This document shows positions 35,965 through 46,665 of a DNA stretch of 64,000 nucleotides, piece after piece. This DNA is from Odobenus rosmarus divergens (Eukaryota; Chordata; Mammalia; Carnivora; Odobenidae). The first letter of the stretch is position 1, and each line of letters opens with the position of its first letter. Both the position numbers and the translations under genes were made by a program. The notes beneath the pieces were generated by a model. The model saw nothing but the letters and a program-made list of their open reading frames with translations, was not told where the DNA came from and did not search any database. The stretch covers positions 1 to 64,000 of the forward strand of contig NW_004451850.1 of NCBI RefSeq assembly GCF_000321225.1. Reading direction: 5' to 3'.

Positions 35965-36125
35965 TTGCTTTTCAAAATTTAAAGTGCATGCAAATCCCCT
36001 GGGGACCATATTAAAATGCAGATTCAGAGTGAGAAGTTCTGGCTGGGAACAGAGATTAGGCATTTCTAGCAAGTTACCATGTAATGCTGATACCGCTGGT
36101 CCATGGTCTGTACTTTTCAAGTTCC
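35965..36125 (+). mobile_element. MER5A-like remnant
   Basis: CAAAATTTAAAGTGCATGCA, AATCCCCTGGGGACCATATT, AAATGCAGATTCAGA and TGATACCGCTGGTCCATGG match MER5A order. About 430 bp upstream of the NR0B1 TATA box. Confidence 0.75.
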
Positions 36126-36452
36126 CTGAAAATGAGACTTCCCTGTCCATATGCAAAATATGTCATACAAAGTTTGATCATTTAATGAAACTATTCAAAG
36201 ATGGCACAAATAGATTTCCCCCCTTTTATTAGGCACCCCTCCCTTTCCAATAAAGGGAGCAAATTAGAGGCCAGGTTTCAATGGAAAGAGTTGGAACACT
36301 GCCCCCAAATACCTGCTACCTGCTCTCTGCTCTGTCTTCCAGAGGCAGGGAAGAGTGTAATGAGAGGAAAGAAGGAAGTGTTCAGGAGCTCCAGTGTCTC
36401 CGCTCCTCCTTCATTCTCAGCCTTTAAGGCGGATCTGTCCCTTCTGAACCGC

Positions 36453-36466
36453 TGAGGTCAAGGGCG
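36453..36466 (+). promoter_or_regulatory. NR0B1: Composite AGGTCA / SF-1-type element of the NR0B1 promoter
   Basis: TGAGGTCAAGGGCG holds AGGTCA at 36455-36460 followed directly by AGGGCG, giving two overlapping half-site-like words (TGAGGTCA and TCAAGGGCG). It sits about 95 bp upstream of the TATA box. The human and mouse DAX1 promoters are known to carry an SF-1 (NR5A1) site in this region, so this is the likely counterpart; binding is inferred. Confidence 0.6.
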
Positions 36467-36549
36467 AACACACCGAAGCACAGCGCCGCGCCCCCCCTCC
36501 GCGCCCTTGCCCTGGCGGAGACGGCCGACGCGCGTGCGTGCGCGCTTGG

Positions 36550-36557
36550 TATAAATA
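36550..36557 (+). promoter_or_regulatory. NR0B1: TATA box of NR0B1
   Basis: TATAAATA, 59 bp upstream of the ATG. It predicts transcription starting around 36580 and a 5' UTR of only about 30 nt, with no upstream ATG. Confidence 0.85.
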
Positions 36558-36608
36558 GATCCCAGGCGGCCGCCACCGGACAGAGCTGGGTTCTGGGCAC
36601 CGCGGGCC

Positions 36609-37776
36609 ATGGCGGGCGAGGACCACCAGTGGCAGGGCAGCATCCTCTACAACATGCTCATGAGCGCGAAGCAGACGCACGCGGCCCCGGAGGCGCCCGA
36701 GGCGCGGCTGGGGGGCGCGTGCTGGGGCTGTTCGTGCGGCTCGGAGCCCCCGGCGGGCAGAGAGGGGCTGCCGGGTGGGCGGGCAGGGACGCTCCTGTAC
36801 CGCTGCTGCTTTTGCGGCGAGGACCACCCGCGGCAGGGCAGCATCCTCTACAGCATGCTCACGAGCGCGAAGCAGACGCACGCGGCCCCGGAGGCGCCCG
36901 AGGCGCGGCTGGGGGGCGCGTGCTGGGGCTGCTCGTGCGGCTCGGAGCCCCCGGCGGGCAGACAGGGGCTGCCTGCCGGGCGGACCATGGCGCTTCTGTA
37001 CCGCTGCTGCTTTTGTGGTGAAGACCACCCTCGCCAAGGCAGCATCCTTTACAGCTTGCTCACAAGCGCGAAGCAGACGCACGTGGCGCCGCAAGCGCCC
37101 GAGGCACGGCCGGGGGGCGCGTGGTGGGACCGCTCCTACGGCGCCCAGGGCCTGGAGGGCAGAGGGGAGCTGCCAGGCCGGCCGGCAGTGGCGCTCCTGA
37201 ACCGCCGCTGCTTTTGCGGGCAAGACCACCCGAGCCCGGGCAGCCTCCTCCAGCACTTGCCCACGAGCGCAAAGCAGACCCACGGGGCTCCCCAAGCGCA
37301 GCCCACGGCCCCTTGGTGGGGCCCCCAGTGTGGCGCGCAGCGGCGGCTGGCCCTCAAGAGTCCACAGGTGGTCTGCGAGGCAGCCTCGGCCGGCCTGCTG
37401 AAGACGCTGCGCTTTGTCAAGTACTTACCCTGTTTCCAGGTGCTCCCTCTGGACCAGCAGCTGGTGCTGGTGCGCAACTGCTGGGCGCCGCTGCTCCTGC
37501 TCGAGCTGGCCCAGGACCGCTTTAACTTTGAGACGGTAGACACCACGGAGCCCAGCCTGCTGCAGAAGATCCTCACCACCAGGCGGCGGGAGACCGCGGG
37601 CGACGAGCCGCCGCCTCTGCAGCCGCCGCCGCCGCCGCCGTTGGTATCGCCGCCCGAGGCCGGGCATTCGGCCGCTGAAGTCCAAGCCATCAGGTGCTTC
37701 CTTGCCAAGTGCTGGAGCCTGGACATCAGTACCAAGGAGTACGCCTACCTCAAGGGGACCGTGCTCTTTAACCCGG
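36609..37776 (+). CDS. NR0B1: NR0B1 exon 1: orphan nuclear receptor DAX-1, residues 1-390
   Basis: DAX-1 is an orphan nuclear receptor lacking a zinc-finger DNA-binding domain. It represses SF-1 and other receptors and is needed for adrenal and gonadal development. Exon 1 encodes 3.5 N-terminal repeats of 66-67 residues (starting near 1, 68, 135 and 201) and most of the ligand-binding-like domain (from about 250). Each repeat carries an LXXLL-type box: LYNML 13-17, LYSML 80-84, LYSLL 147-151, degenerate LLQHL in the half repeat. The CCFCG motif occurs at 66-70 and 133-137 and becomes RCFCG at 200-204. The LBD signature includes [12 protein letters not shown] (279-290). The start has a good Kozak context (GCCATGG, G at -3) just after the TATA-directed start; Met83, an internal start used in human, is present. 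The donor GTAAGG is at 37777. A proline run (about 335-344) lies in the LBD. The frame is open without defect. Confidence 0.97.
36636..36974 (+). repeat. NR0B1: Near-identical coding repeats 1 and 2 of NR0B1
   Basis: 36636-36773 and 36837-36974, offset 201 nt (67 codons), differ at only 4 of 138 positions by eye (AAC/AGC, ATG/ACG, TTC/CTC and AGAG/AGAC contexts). Repeat 3 differs from both far more, including at synonymous sites. Confidence 0.9.
37622..37641 (+). repeat. NR0B1: (GCC)n tract coding prolines in NR0B1
   Basis: About six GCC/CCG units encode part of [16 protein letters not shown] around residues 335-349, in the surface-loop part of the LBD. Human DAX1, as remembered, has no proline run this long there. 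Likely length-variable. Confidence 0.85.
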
Positions 37777-40700
37777 GTAAGGGCGCGGCCTCGGGCGCAG
37801 GCTTTTCTCTGTTCAGAAAAAACCCTGGGCAGTGCCTACCTGAAGGCGCAGCCACTGAAGAGTTCTCGGTGGTCGGTGGTCGGGGGAGTGTCGGGGGCAC
37901 CGGCGAAGAATCACGAGTAACTCCGCAGAGTTGGGGGAACTCCAGAAAGCACTCCTTGTGGGTGGGCTGCTGCCAGACACTCAGCAGAGCACAGGGGCAT
38001 TGTTTGTTGAGGTTTACTGCTTCTCTTTCTACCTCTTTCTGCTACTAAGAAAAAGTTTGTGCCATCGAGGCACGGGGCTGGTCCTCCTCCTCTAGTCTTT
38101 TGAATCCAGTAGTACAGCTATAAAAAAAAGTTTGTGTTCACTGCAAATTCTGCAACATGTCTTTCTGAGATGCAGTTCTGAAATTTACTAGAACCTTTTT
38201 GTTGGAGGAAATCTATTCAGGCTGGTAAGAAAGGAAACATTTGTTAAGGAGTCCTAGATCATCCCCCCCGGGGGGGGGGCACTGTCATGCAGGACACTGG
38301 ACTTAGCCTTTCGTGGGTCTGCCTCTGAATGATCATGTTTATGGTCCTAAGCATCTGGACTATGTCATCCTCGGAGTATCTGTATCAGGGTACCAAGGGG
38401 GCAGGGAAAAAGCACTAGGGAATGCCAGCAGGAGCACTGTTAGAGCTTTCAGAGACCCTAGGGACCTCCTAATCAAGCCCCTCTGCCCTTCACCCTTACT
38501 CCACCCCGTTTCCAGATTAGGGAGCCTAGTCCCAAATGACTTTACTCCATAGTAATGACCAGTGAGTCCTGGAGCATGGCTCTCCTGGCCTCCAGGGGAT
38601 GTCTGTGGCAACACACTTTCAGGCTGTCTGTTAGGTGCTGGACACTGTGCCACAGAGTCCAACCAAATCATGAGAGAACATCTCCGTGGACCACCCAGCA
38701 CTTTTTCTTGAGTATGTCCCATTACTAGAGTTGTCTTTGGCCAGAATCCTTCCAAAAGGGTCACAAGCGGGCACAAAATTTCCAGGCAGCTTGAGTTGGG
38801 ATAGTTTTTATAATGCTCCCTCCACACCTTCTTTTCCCTAACACCAGAAGTCTCTGATTATGTCCCTGCCTGCTGCCTAGCATTTTTTGAAAGGGTAGAG
38901 AGCAATATTTAATAGGATATTTCACTCAGAACTCACATTTCAAGACCTAGAGCCCTCAGCTCATCTCAGCGATCACTGTAGGTCAACTTTTGCTTATATC
39001 CTTGTTTTCCAAACTTGCCTGTCCATAGGGGGCAGGGGGCACTTGTTCAAAGTCTTACCAGGCTCCTCCCTGGAGGTTCTGATGCGGTAGCTGTGGTCCA
39101 GGGTCTGTAAATCTGCATTTGTAGTTAAGTGCCCAAGGTGGTTCTTAAGATCATTTGGAATACATTTCTTGCTCCTTCAGCCAGTATTCTTAAACATCTC
39201 CCTTGGGCCTTGTTCTGTTGGAATACAAAACAAAGGCAGGGGCTCAGCCTCCAGAACTTTACATTCCACTAGTTTGCTTCTTTCCCTCCACCCTGCTTAG
39301 CGTACTTTGGTCACACACATGCATCTCCCTTATTTTCTCTCTCTCTGCTTCTCTGAATCCTCTCTCACTGTGAATTTAATCAGCTAAACTGAGTGTGTTT
39401 TAAACACAAATGCACCTGCTAAGCGTGTGGCCTTTCTTCGATGTTTATCCTTTTGTTGTGTATCTTCTGATCTTTATGTGTAAACTTTTTTTTTTTTATT
39501 GTGGAGTCCATCTCTCCACATTTTCTCTTTCCCGAATTTACTTTATGGGCCTGCCTTTTACCAGGGGATTGGAGGGGGGCAATGGAAAAGGAGAGTGTGT
39601 TTTGAAAGCAGAGGAAAGGGACAGGGAGTTCACAAGATGATATTTTAAGGAGTCATGAATCCAGACTAGAGGAGCTTCAAATTCCTGGTGGAGATCGATG
39701 CAAGCCTCCTCTTCCCCTCATCAGTGGAATTCAAACGATAAAACGGGGTCTCAAGTCTGGATAATGAGTGTAGGTAGTAGGGGATTGTTAATGTGTGGAG
39801 CAGGGTAATCAGAAATGGAATAAGGAGCACAGATGTGGCCTAATTTCCTTCTCCTTTTATCAGACCTATTTGCTTATGATAGGAATGACTCGCCTGTTAC
39901 CATTACTATTTTTTAAAGAACGTAGGCTGGTCCTGCTACTCTGTTGGTCACCATGGTGCTTTTAAAATACTTTACTGCTGGATTCTGTAGGAAAGGGAAG
40001 GAAAATGATTGCCATCATCACTGACATCCCTTAAACAGCACTGTAAAATTGGTAATTGTTTAAATACAAGTTAAAGAACTTTACAGTAGTATTATGTCAT
40101 GCAGGATCAAAGAACTTTTAAAAGCAGCCTCCCCTTAACACCGTCTTTATAAAACTTCCAGGCACATTATGTTTCCTACATTGTATTTCATTCACTTTTA
40201 GTAGGGTTATCATAAAATACTGCAAGAAGGTCAGGCATTCCCTGTTTGAAAAGTTACTTTTGAACCATGCTGAAATTGATGATGTTTACATGTTTACTTT
40301 TTAACACCTTTAAGACAGTGCTTTTAAAGGCCTCTTTCTTTAGTATTTTTTAAAAGATGCTTTTGCAATATTTATTAAAATCAGTTTCTAAAAAAATTCC
40401 TCCCCAATACAGAAACCCTGGTACAATGAGCTAAATGGCCAGTGTTCTCCCTTAAATTACTCTGGAACTCAAGACTAAAATCAGCCTGTCGGCAGATAGT
40501 TAGAATGAGACTCATGAGTCGCTGCGGCTGTGAAGTTTACCCCCATCGGCTGGGCAATCATGGCACTGGTGGGAAATTCAAGGGAGGATGGTGAAATATT
40601 TGTCATCTGGCAAAACCTGTAGCCATTCTACAATGGCCTGTTTCCCATAGGTAAAAGGTCAAGTGCTCACTTCTTGAAATAATCTTAATGTCTTCCTATT

Positions 40701-41015
40701 TCTACAGTGAACTGGAGCCGTGATTCATTAAATGATATTCTACTGTCACAGTGAATAAATGTGCGGTTTTTACATGTGAGGATACAAACACAGTGACTAT
40801 AAAATAACTAGATGATATTTCATCTCAGAAGCATTGCTTCTGAAAACTTAGAACGGGTTTGGTGTTTTGTCCTTGTTCCAGAAAGCCCTTTTAAGCAGGA
40901 AGCTTGAACTCTTGTTTAATGTGGGAAGGGGCAGAAATGGACATATCTAAATGAGCTAAGGATGCCGAGTGAGCTGTTAACAATAAAGAGACTCTTGTCC
41001 CTTTCTCTCCTCCAG
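37777..41015 (+). other. NR0B1: NR0B1 intron 1
   Basis: 3,239 bp, donor GTAAGG, acceptor CTTTCTCTCCTCCAG. It contains no SINE or L1; one MER5-like remnant lies at about 39005-39165. Reading through the donor stays open in frame to a stop at 38046-38048, which would add about 90 unrelated residues. I could not identify the alternative exon 2A known for human DAX1A. About 39170-41015 is free of any repeat I recognise. Confidence 0.9.
39005..39165. mobile_element. MER5-like remnant in NR0B1 intron
   Basis: TTCCAAACTTGCCTGTCCATA, ACCAGGCTCCTCCCTGGAGG, GGTCCAGGGTCTGTAAATC and CTGCATTTGTAG fit the MER5/Charlie pattern, diverged. Confidence 0.5.
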
Positions 41016-41260
41016 ACCTGCCAGGTCTTCAGTGCGTGAAGTACATTCAGGGACTTCAGTGGGGAACGCAGCAGATCCTCATTGACCACATCAGGATGAC
41101 ACACAGGAGGCACCAAGCCAGGTTCGCCGAACTGAACAGTGCCCTCTTCCTTCTGAGATTCATCAATGCCAATGTCATCGTGGAACTGTTCTTCAGGCCC
41201 ATCATTGGTTCGGTCAGCATGGATGATATGGTGCTGGAGATGCTCTGTGCGAGGTTATGA
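41016..41260 (+). CDS. NR0B1: NR0B1 exon 2: DAX-1 C-terminus, residues 390-470
   Basis: It completes the ligand-binding-like domain, the part that holds the silencing activity and is hit by most truncating human mutations. Residue 390 (Asp) is split across the junction. The exon then runs [20 protein letters not shown], the conserved [12 protein letters not shown] helix (433-444), and the AF-2 region [13 protein letters not shown] (458-470), ending in TGA. The sequence tracks human DAX1 closely with conservative changes. The polypyrimidine tract and AG acceptor directly precede it. The 225-nt ORF from 41036 is just the part of this exon after an internal Met. Confidence 0.97.
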
Positions 41261-41338
41261 AGGCGTGGGGGCCACGCAGGTGCAATTGACCATGTAAGAA
41301 GAAGGAGCCACAGGCAGAAGTGTTTTAAAAAAATGACA

Positions 41339-41344
41339 AATAAA
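41339..41344 (+). terminator. NR0B1: NR0B1 poly(A) signal
   Basis: AATAAA, 79 nt after the stop codon, followed by T-rich sequence (TTTCTTATTTTTATATG). A SINE starts 53 bp later. Confidence 0.85.
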
Positions 41345-41396
41345 CTTTCTTATTTTTATATGCATACTTTTGTATTCAATTAAAGAAGAATTTTAG

Positions 41397-41591
41397 GGGT
41401 GCCTGGGTGGCTCAGTCGTTGAGCGTCTGCCTTCGGCTCAGGTCATGATCCTGCCTGGGCTCCTGGGATCGAGCCCTGCATCAGGCTCCTTGCTCCGCGG
41501 GAGGCCTGCTTCTGCCTCTCCCACTCCCTCTGCTTGTGTTCCCTCTCCCGCTCTGTCAAATGGATGAATAAAATCTTTAAAAAAAAAAAAA
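41397..41591 (+). mobile_element. Can-SINE just downstream of NR0B1
   Basis: Head GGGTGCCTGGGTGGCTCAG, tail AATAAAATCTTT plus A15. Perfect target duplication AAGAATTTTAG at 41386-41396 and 41592-41602. It is the only lineage-specific SINE or L1 that I see between 28.4 and 47.7 kb. Confidence 0.95.
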
Positions 41592-41602
41592 AAGAATTTT
41601 AG

Positions 41603-42700
41603 TGGTAGACAATTAGCAAATCCTCTGATCCATACAGTTTCATGGTGGAGAAACACATGTGCCAGCAGGTAACACATCTCTGTACATCTCCAAGGAAAGA
41701 GCAGACGATGGCTCTAATAAGCTATTATCAGACCTTTAGTGACTCTCTCCACTGAACCTGCTAAAATCACGTTTGTAATATTAAATTATAATAAATGTTA
41801 TATTGACTATTAACTAGATTGTAAAAAATTTCAGAGCTTAAGCAAGGCTTCAAAAAATATCAAAAGCCTAGTGAACATAAACAGAGATTAAGTTATCTTT
41901 GTAAGTGGCATCAGGACATTTAATATTATGGCATGCCAGGATTGGCGAGGGTTGACTCGGCTCTATCTTCACTTCCACTTCCCATATGGAAGACAGTCCT
42001 TGGAGCAACTGGAGTTAAGTGGCAGTCTTTGATCACAGAAACACCTGAAAGTGAAGTCAGATTTTTCAGAAATTTAGTCTGAGACTTCATACGATAAATA
42101 AAGTTCAACAAGAAGCTTCTATAAAAGGGCACTGTAGCTGTAGAAAGCTCAACATTGTTATAAACCCCTAGTGGTATCTCACCCTTAAGATGCATATGTA
42201 ACTATCACATTGAAGAAGCATCCTATAAAATCATAAAGTGACTTTATTGTTGACTTTTGCTGCCCCAGTCCATGTAATCTGTAGAACCAGTTCTTCCTTC
42301 TCCCTGGATAAAGCTTAAGGCACTAAATGTTTATTCACTTATAGGTAAGAAATTGCCCATTAGTGATTAATACATCTAAGCCCAGGGTAGTAACCCAAAG
42401 CAGGCAGTCTTCAACTTATGTGCAGACCCCTTTGGCAGCCTGGTAAATGCCTGGACATCTGAGAATCAGGCTCTCAGAATAATGCAGCAAATAAAATACT
42501 CAGGATTACAAAGGATATGAATTATGTCAAAATATAATAGTAAAAATGTCAAATTTTAAAAATAAAATGTATAATGTATATGCTTCCTTATCAATACATT
42601 AAGTAAACTGGTGGCAGGTGCAGTCAATATAATTGAATATAATCAATATAATTGAAATTTCAAAATAATCTACAACATCTACAGTATGATAAGAAAATGC
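41603..42700. other. Intergenic, partly an unassigned ancient repeat
   Basis: No gene. From about 42415 to 42655 the text (GCAGACCCCTTTGGCAGCCTG, AAAATACTCAGGATTACAAAG) reads like an old mammalian repeat I cannot name. AT-rich short repeats (ATATAATTGA) occur at 42627-42655. Confidence 0.4.
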
Positions 42701-42709
42701 AACATCTCC

Positions 42710-43295
42710 ATTGGTGACTGTATTGGGAGACCCCCAAGGTCACCACCCCATTCAGATTTGCTAGAAGCTCTCATGGGACACAGCATACAGCTGTGTTCAG
42801 GGCTAAGACTTATTATAATGATGTGGTAAGGATACATAGCCTGATCATAAGGGGGAAAAGCACAGGCAGCGTCTGGAGTAATCCATGTGTCCATGCGCAA
42901 GCTGCTATTTGCTCTCCCCCTCCCATGAGGGGTCATGCAGAGCACACATTCTTCCTCAGGAAAGAAAATGCAGCAACATGTATGTGATATTTCTGCCCAG
43001 GGAGGTTCTTTGAGACTCAGAGTGTAGGCTTTTAATTGGGGGCTGCTCACATAGACACCTTTCACCAAGCATGTACCAAAATTCCAAACACAGAGAAAGA
43101 AAGCAAATGCTCGGTATAAACCCCACTGTTTGCACATTCTAGGCCCAGTGAGTCACTCTTACAAGTTAGGGAAGGGCAGGAACACTCCCCAAAGAAAGGT
43201 TCCCAGATGTCAGCCAAGGGTTGGCCTTGCAAGGAGGCCGTTCTAATGATAGCTGTCTCACTCTTGCTATGCTAACTCGTCTGCATAACCCACTC
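42710..43295 (+). mobile_element. ERVL-type LTR-like repeat, copy A
   Basis: ATTGGGAGACCCCCAAGGTC, GGCTAAGACTTATTATAATG, CAACATGTATGTGATATTTC, GGGGGCTGCTCACATAGAC and GCAAATGCTCGGTATAAACC follow an ERVL LTR (MLT2-like) order. Copy B at 46075 follows the same order at roughly 70% identity by eye. A perfect CCAAGGTCA word is at 42734-42742. Confidence 0.55.
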
Positions 43296-46070
43296 GCTTG
43301 GCCCATGGCCAAGGAGTCTTTATAGACTTATCATCAGTAGGACTCCACACAAGAGGCTGAAGCCAACCTACAGTATTGATCTCACATATACCTTTTGGGG
43401 GTTCTGGACTTAGCCAGTTAAAACACAGACCATGAGCCATAAAGCTCTGTCTTACAAAGCCAGGTGGCTTCCTTCATCACTTCCTGTATGAACCTTTTTG
43501 TTTTGTTTTGTTTCGGTTTGTTTTGTTTTGTTTTAATCTGGCCTGAGGGATCAATTCTGGCCCTGCACAGCCTGGCAAGTGAGATGAAGCTGTCCCCAAG
43601 CCTTCCAGGGGCTGAGGCAGTGTATGATGGTCAGGGCACACATCCAAGAAATACAGTCCCCGAAGGTACATGCGTCCCTGGAAACAAAGAGTTTACAAAG
43701 TTCGGGCATCCCACGCAGGCCAGGCGTTGGTCATGCACTATATGCCAACGGGGCCCCCAGTGTGGCTTCCCCGTGTGGTTCCTCCCGCCCCAGGGTTCTC
43801 AGTGGTGCTTTTCAGACGAAGTGCCTGAGGGGGTCAGTTCCCAAGAGCTCTGTCGGCAACGCTGGTCCGTGGCCTGCTCATGGAGGCGCTCTGCGGGGAC
43901 CGGGCAGGACCCTGCAGCGCAGCGGCATACTGTCGCGTGCGGCCCGGGTTTGGCAGTCCTCCGAAGAGCTCAGGGCAGCTGTGGCACAGGCAGCACGCTT
44001 TTCCTTCAGGAAGAGGGAAAAGCTTCGGGGAGCAGTTCTGGAAAACCAAGATCATTAAGGCCCGCCCACCCCGTGCCTCCCCATATACCCAGGTTTTGTT
44101 GTTGCAACATCACTGTGTCCCACTCACTAATCCTAGCTTTACAATTTCTCCTAATCATTTTTTTTTCCCCAGACATTTCATCTGGAAGGGTTGTGTGCGA
44201 GAGGGACACAAGCATTTTCACAGAATAACGTTTTTATACTACTTAACCAGAAAGACACATCATATTCAAGAACTGGCCAGGGCAAAGAAATGGTCAGGGT
44301 GAAATCCTGAGTTTTCAGTATTTTTTAAAAATTTTACATAACCCCTCCTCTCCCCAGACCTCTTTTCCTGATCATTTTTCCAGTGAGCAGCCTAGAGAAG
44401 ATCAATCCCTTTCTGGAGAGAGCTGCCCTGCACCTCCCAACTGCCTTACCAAGGTGTGTACAGCGGGAGAAAGGTGATGGGGTAGAGGTGGGCCATGAAG
44501 CCGTTGTTGCAAATCACAACTGATCTGGAAAGCAGAACACAGCCAACGGCAGTGACACACCCCGCCCCCCCAGGGGTTCCAGAATGTGGTCTGTCAGAGG
44601 TGGGCAGGGGGGCACACTCCCCCAGGGTGCAGCTTTCAACAGGAATCACAGGTTCGGAACGCAGTCAGGCTCCTCATCAGAAACATGGAGTCCTTCTGCA
44701 GCTTCATTTTATATGGTCTCATTTGAGAACAAGCCCTTTCCTTAGACATCCACAAGTGACCCAGCTGGTCCAGCCAGCAGCCACCACATTTTCATGACTA
44801 TGACCCCGTAGAGGGGGCTCCTAACTTGCCAGCAGTCCCAGAGTCTGACTTCTGTTCCTCGAGCTTGTGTCTGCTCAGCTTGTGTCTGCTCAGTCGCTGG
44901 CACGGAAACAACCCAGGGCAGGGAGTATCAGGTTTCAACTTAGAGTCAGGTCCAGAAAAATAGCATCTGGGAAGTCAGTAAATCAAAAAGCCAGCAGCTT
45001 TTGCGCAGGAGCAACAAAGCTGAGACACTGTAGGGCCAGGTGCCTGTGTTCCAAGTCCAAGTGACAAGTAAAGCTTTTCCACGCACTTTTTCCTGTCAGT
45101 CTTAGGGTCCAAATTGCCCCATGCAAAAATGTGCACACCAGGGGCCACAAAATCATCAGCTCCCGAGGGTCAGAAATCTGAATTTTTCAAGAACTCATTA
45201 GCAAAATTAAAAAATGCTTTATAAAATTTCCAAAGTGTATCTTCATCTGGACATTGGCTCCTTCTCTCTTGAGACCCCAATAGGCAAAACCCTAGCAAAA
45301 ATTCATCAATTACAGAGACCTGTTTCCAATATTAAGAGTTTAAATTTCAATCCGCCCACCTGTAACAACAAGCAAGGGAGCTGTGTCGCATTTACACTTT
45401 TTTATGCAGCTTTCCCTGGTTGAGATGACCCCTCTAGCATTTATGAAATCGAAAGCATATAACATTCTCCATTATTTTTGTATCATATATCCAGATGCAA
45501 TAGCCACAAAATGCAAACCTGTGATTTAAAATTCCTTTTCTCATTACAAGTTTATGCAAACCCCTAGCAGTAAATTCATTTCCAGGGTTCACAGGAGAAC
45601 CCAACAGGACTGCGGGGTCGCCGGGGACGGCTGCAGTAGCGGTGGCTAGGCTGAAAAAATGGCTAGGGTTTTTTTTTCTCTTTCTTTTTCCCTCTGGTTT
45701 ATCTAAAGCCTTGCTCCAGCCTCTTTTCCTCCCCCTTAGAGGAGAGAGCAACCACAGACTAATGTTTATGTTTGGGCCCTTTCTCTCCCTGCCCAGAGGA
45801 AGGAGACAAAACATCACCCTGGCTGTGATGGCTTTTTCCTCACCGCATGGGCCATAGCCTGCGTGGCCCCAGGCAGCTGGGGGGTCCATCGAGCCCCCTC
45901 TCCTAGGAATGGATTATTTTGACGTTGCATCAGTAACTTTTGCCTCTGATCACAAGCAGCACTGCTTCATACCATGGAAAGTGACTCCACAGCCACCCAC
46001 CTACCAGGGGCTCCTCGTTCCCTGCCCCCGCCCTCATTCCCCAAAATAACACTGTGGCTGTATTTCAGTG
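43296..46070. other. Sequence between two ERVL-like copies, no gene recognised
   Basis: A TTTTG-rich run (43497-43530), a moderately CpG-rich patch (about 43800-44090) and GC-richer sequence near 45600. ORFs of 254 aa (43464-44228, plus) and 151 aa (45434-45889, minus) have no recognisable domain and are crossed by other frames. No retroviral protein motif seen. Confidence 0.4.
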
Positions 46071-46074
46071 AGTT

Positions 46075-46665
46075 AGCAAATTCCACCACTGTGTTGGAAG
46101 TCCCCAAGACTACCCCACATGCAAATATTTCACTAGGTGGTCTCACAGCCCTTACCGTAGCTGTGATTACAGCTCCGATGATTTATGGTGATGCAGTGAA
46201 GATACACAGAACAGAAAGGAAAAAGACACAGGTGGAGTCTGGGGGAATTCTCTGCAGGCTTCCTTATGATTGCTCCCTCCCCTGAGAGGTCATCCAGGGT
46301 GCACTCTCCCCGCTTCCCCCGCCCTCCCCACCAAAAAAAATTAGCAACATGCGTGCAATGTTTCTTCCCAGGGGAGCCCATGGGAAGACTCAGCGCCCAG
46401 GGTTTTTACTAGGGGCTGGTCACATAAGCACCACCTACCTAGCAGGCACCAGAACTCCAGACTCCCAGCAGGAAAGCAGGTGCTCCCCATAAGCCACATG
46501 GCCAGCACAATCTAGACCCAGAGAACCACCCATATCACTCAGCGCAGGGTGGGAATTCTCCTGAAATTATTGTTCCTAGGTTTAGTTAGGGGTCAGTCTT
46601 GCCGGCAGGCTTTTCTAAGAATAATGCTCCCAGGCTTGTTATGTTAATTCATTTCTGCACATATA
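46075..46665 (+). mobile_element. ERVL-type LTR-like repeat, copy B
   Basis: TTGGAAGTCCCCAAGACTAC, TTAGCAACATGCGTGCAATG, CAGGGTTTTTACTAGGGGCTGG, TCACATAAGCACC, GAAAGCAGGTGCTCCCCATA. Same orientation and order as copy A, 3.4 kb away. Confidence 0.55.

Larger units (their letters stand above)
36450..37800. promoter_or_regulatory. NR0B1: CpG island over NR0B1 promoter and exon 1
   Basis: Abrupt change from AT-rich flank to very GC- and CpG-rich sequence beginning near 36470 (GCGCCGCGCC..., GACGGCCGACGCGCGTGCG) and fading after the exon 1 donor. It explains the long overlapping ORFs on both strands here. Confidence 0.9.
36580..41365 (+). other. NR0B1: NR0B1 (DAX1) gene span, two exons
   Basis: Predicted transcript from the TATA-directed start to just past the poly(A) signal at 41339. 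Coding join 36609-37776 and 41016-41260: 1,413 nt, 470 residues plus stop, the human length. The junction splits one Asp codon (G in exon 1, AC in exon 2). The two-exon layout and single intron of about 3.2 kb match the known mammalian gene. The 3' UTR is short, under 100 nt. No neighbour gene lies within 36 kb upstream or 22 kb downstream in this window. Confidence 0.95.

Noticed and set aside
1..36000. Search for a MAGEB gene or other X-linked neighbour of NR0B1
   Set aside because: No intronless ORF of about 300 codons or MAGE-domain text on either strand; all long ORFs are explained by repeats or chance.
36417..37295. 292-codon minus-strand ORF over NR0B1 exon 1, and 130-199-codon ORFs in other frames
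   Set aside because: They mirror the internal repeats of NR0B1 in a CpG-rich exon with few stops. The NR0B1 frame has the protein homology, promoter and splice sites.
43464..44228. 254-codon plus-strand ORF as a possible gene
   Set aside because: It starts in a TTTTG simple repeat, has no domain, and two other frames are equally open across its GC-rich centre.
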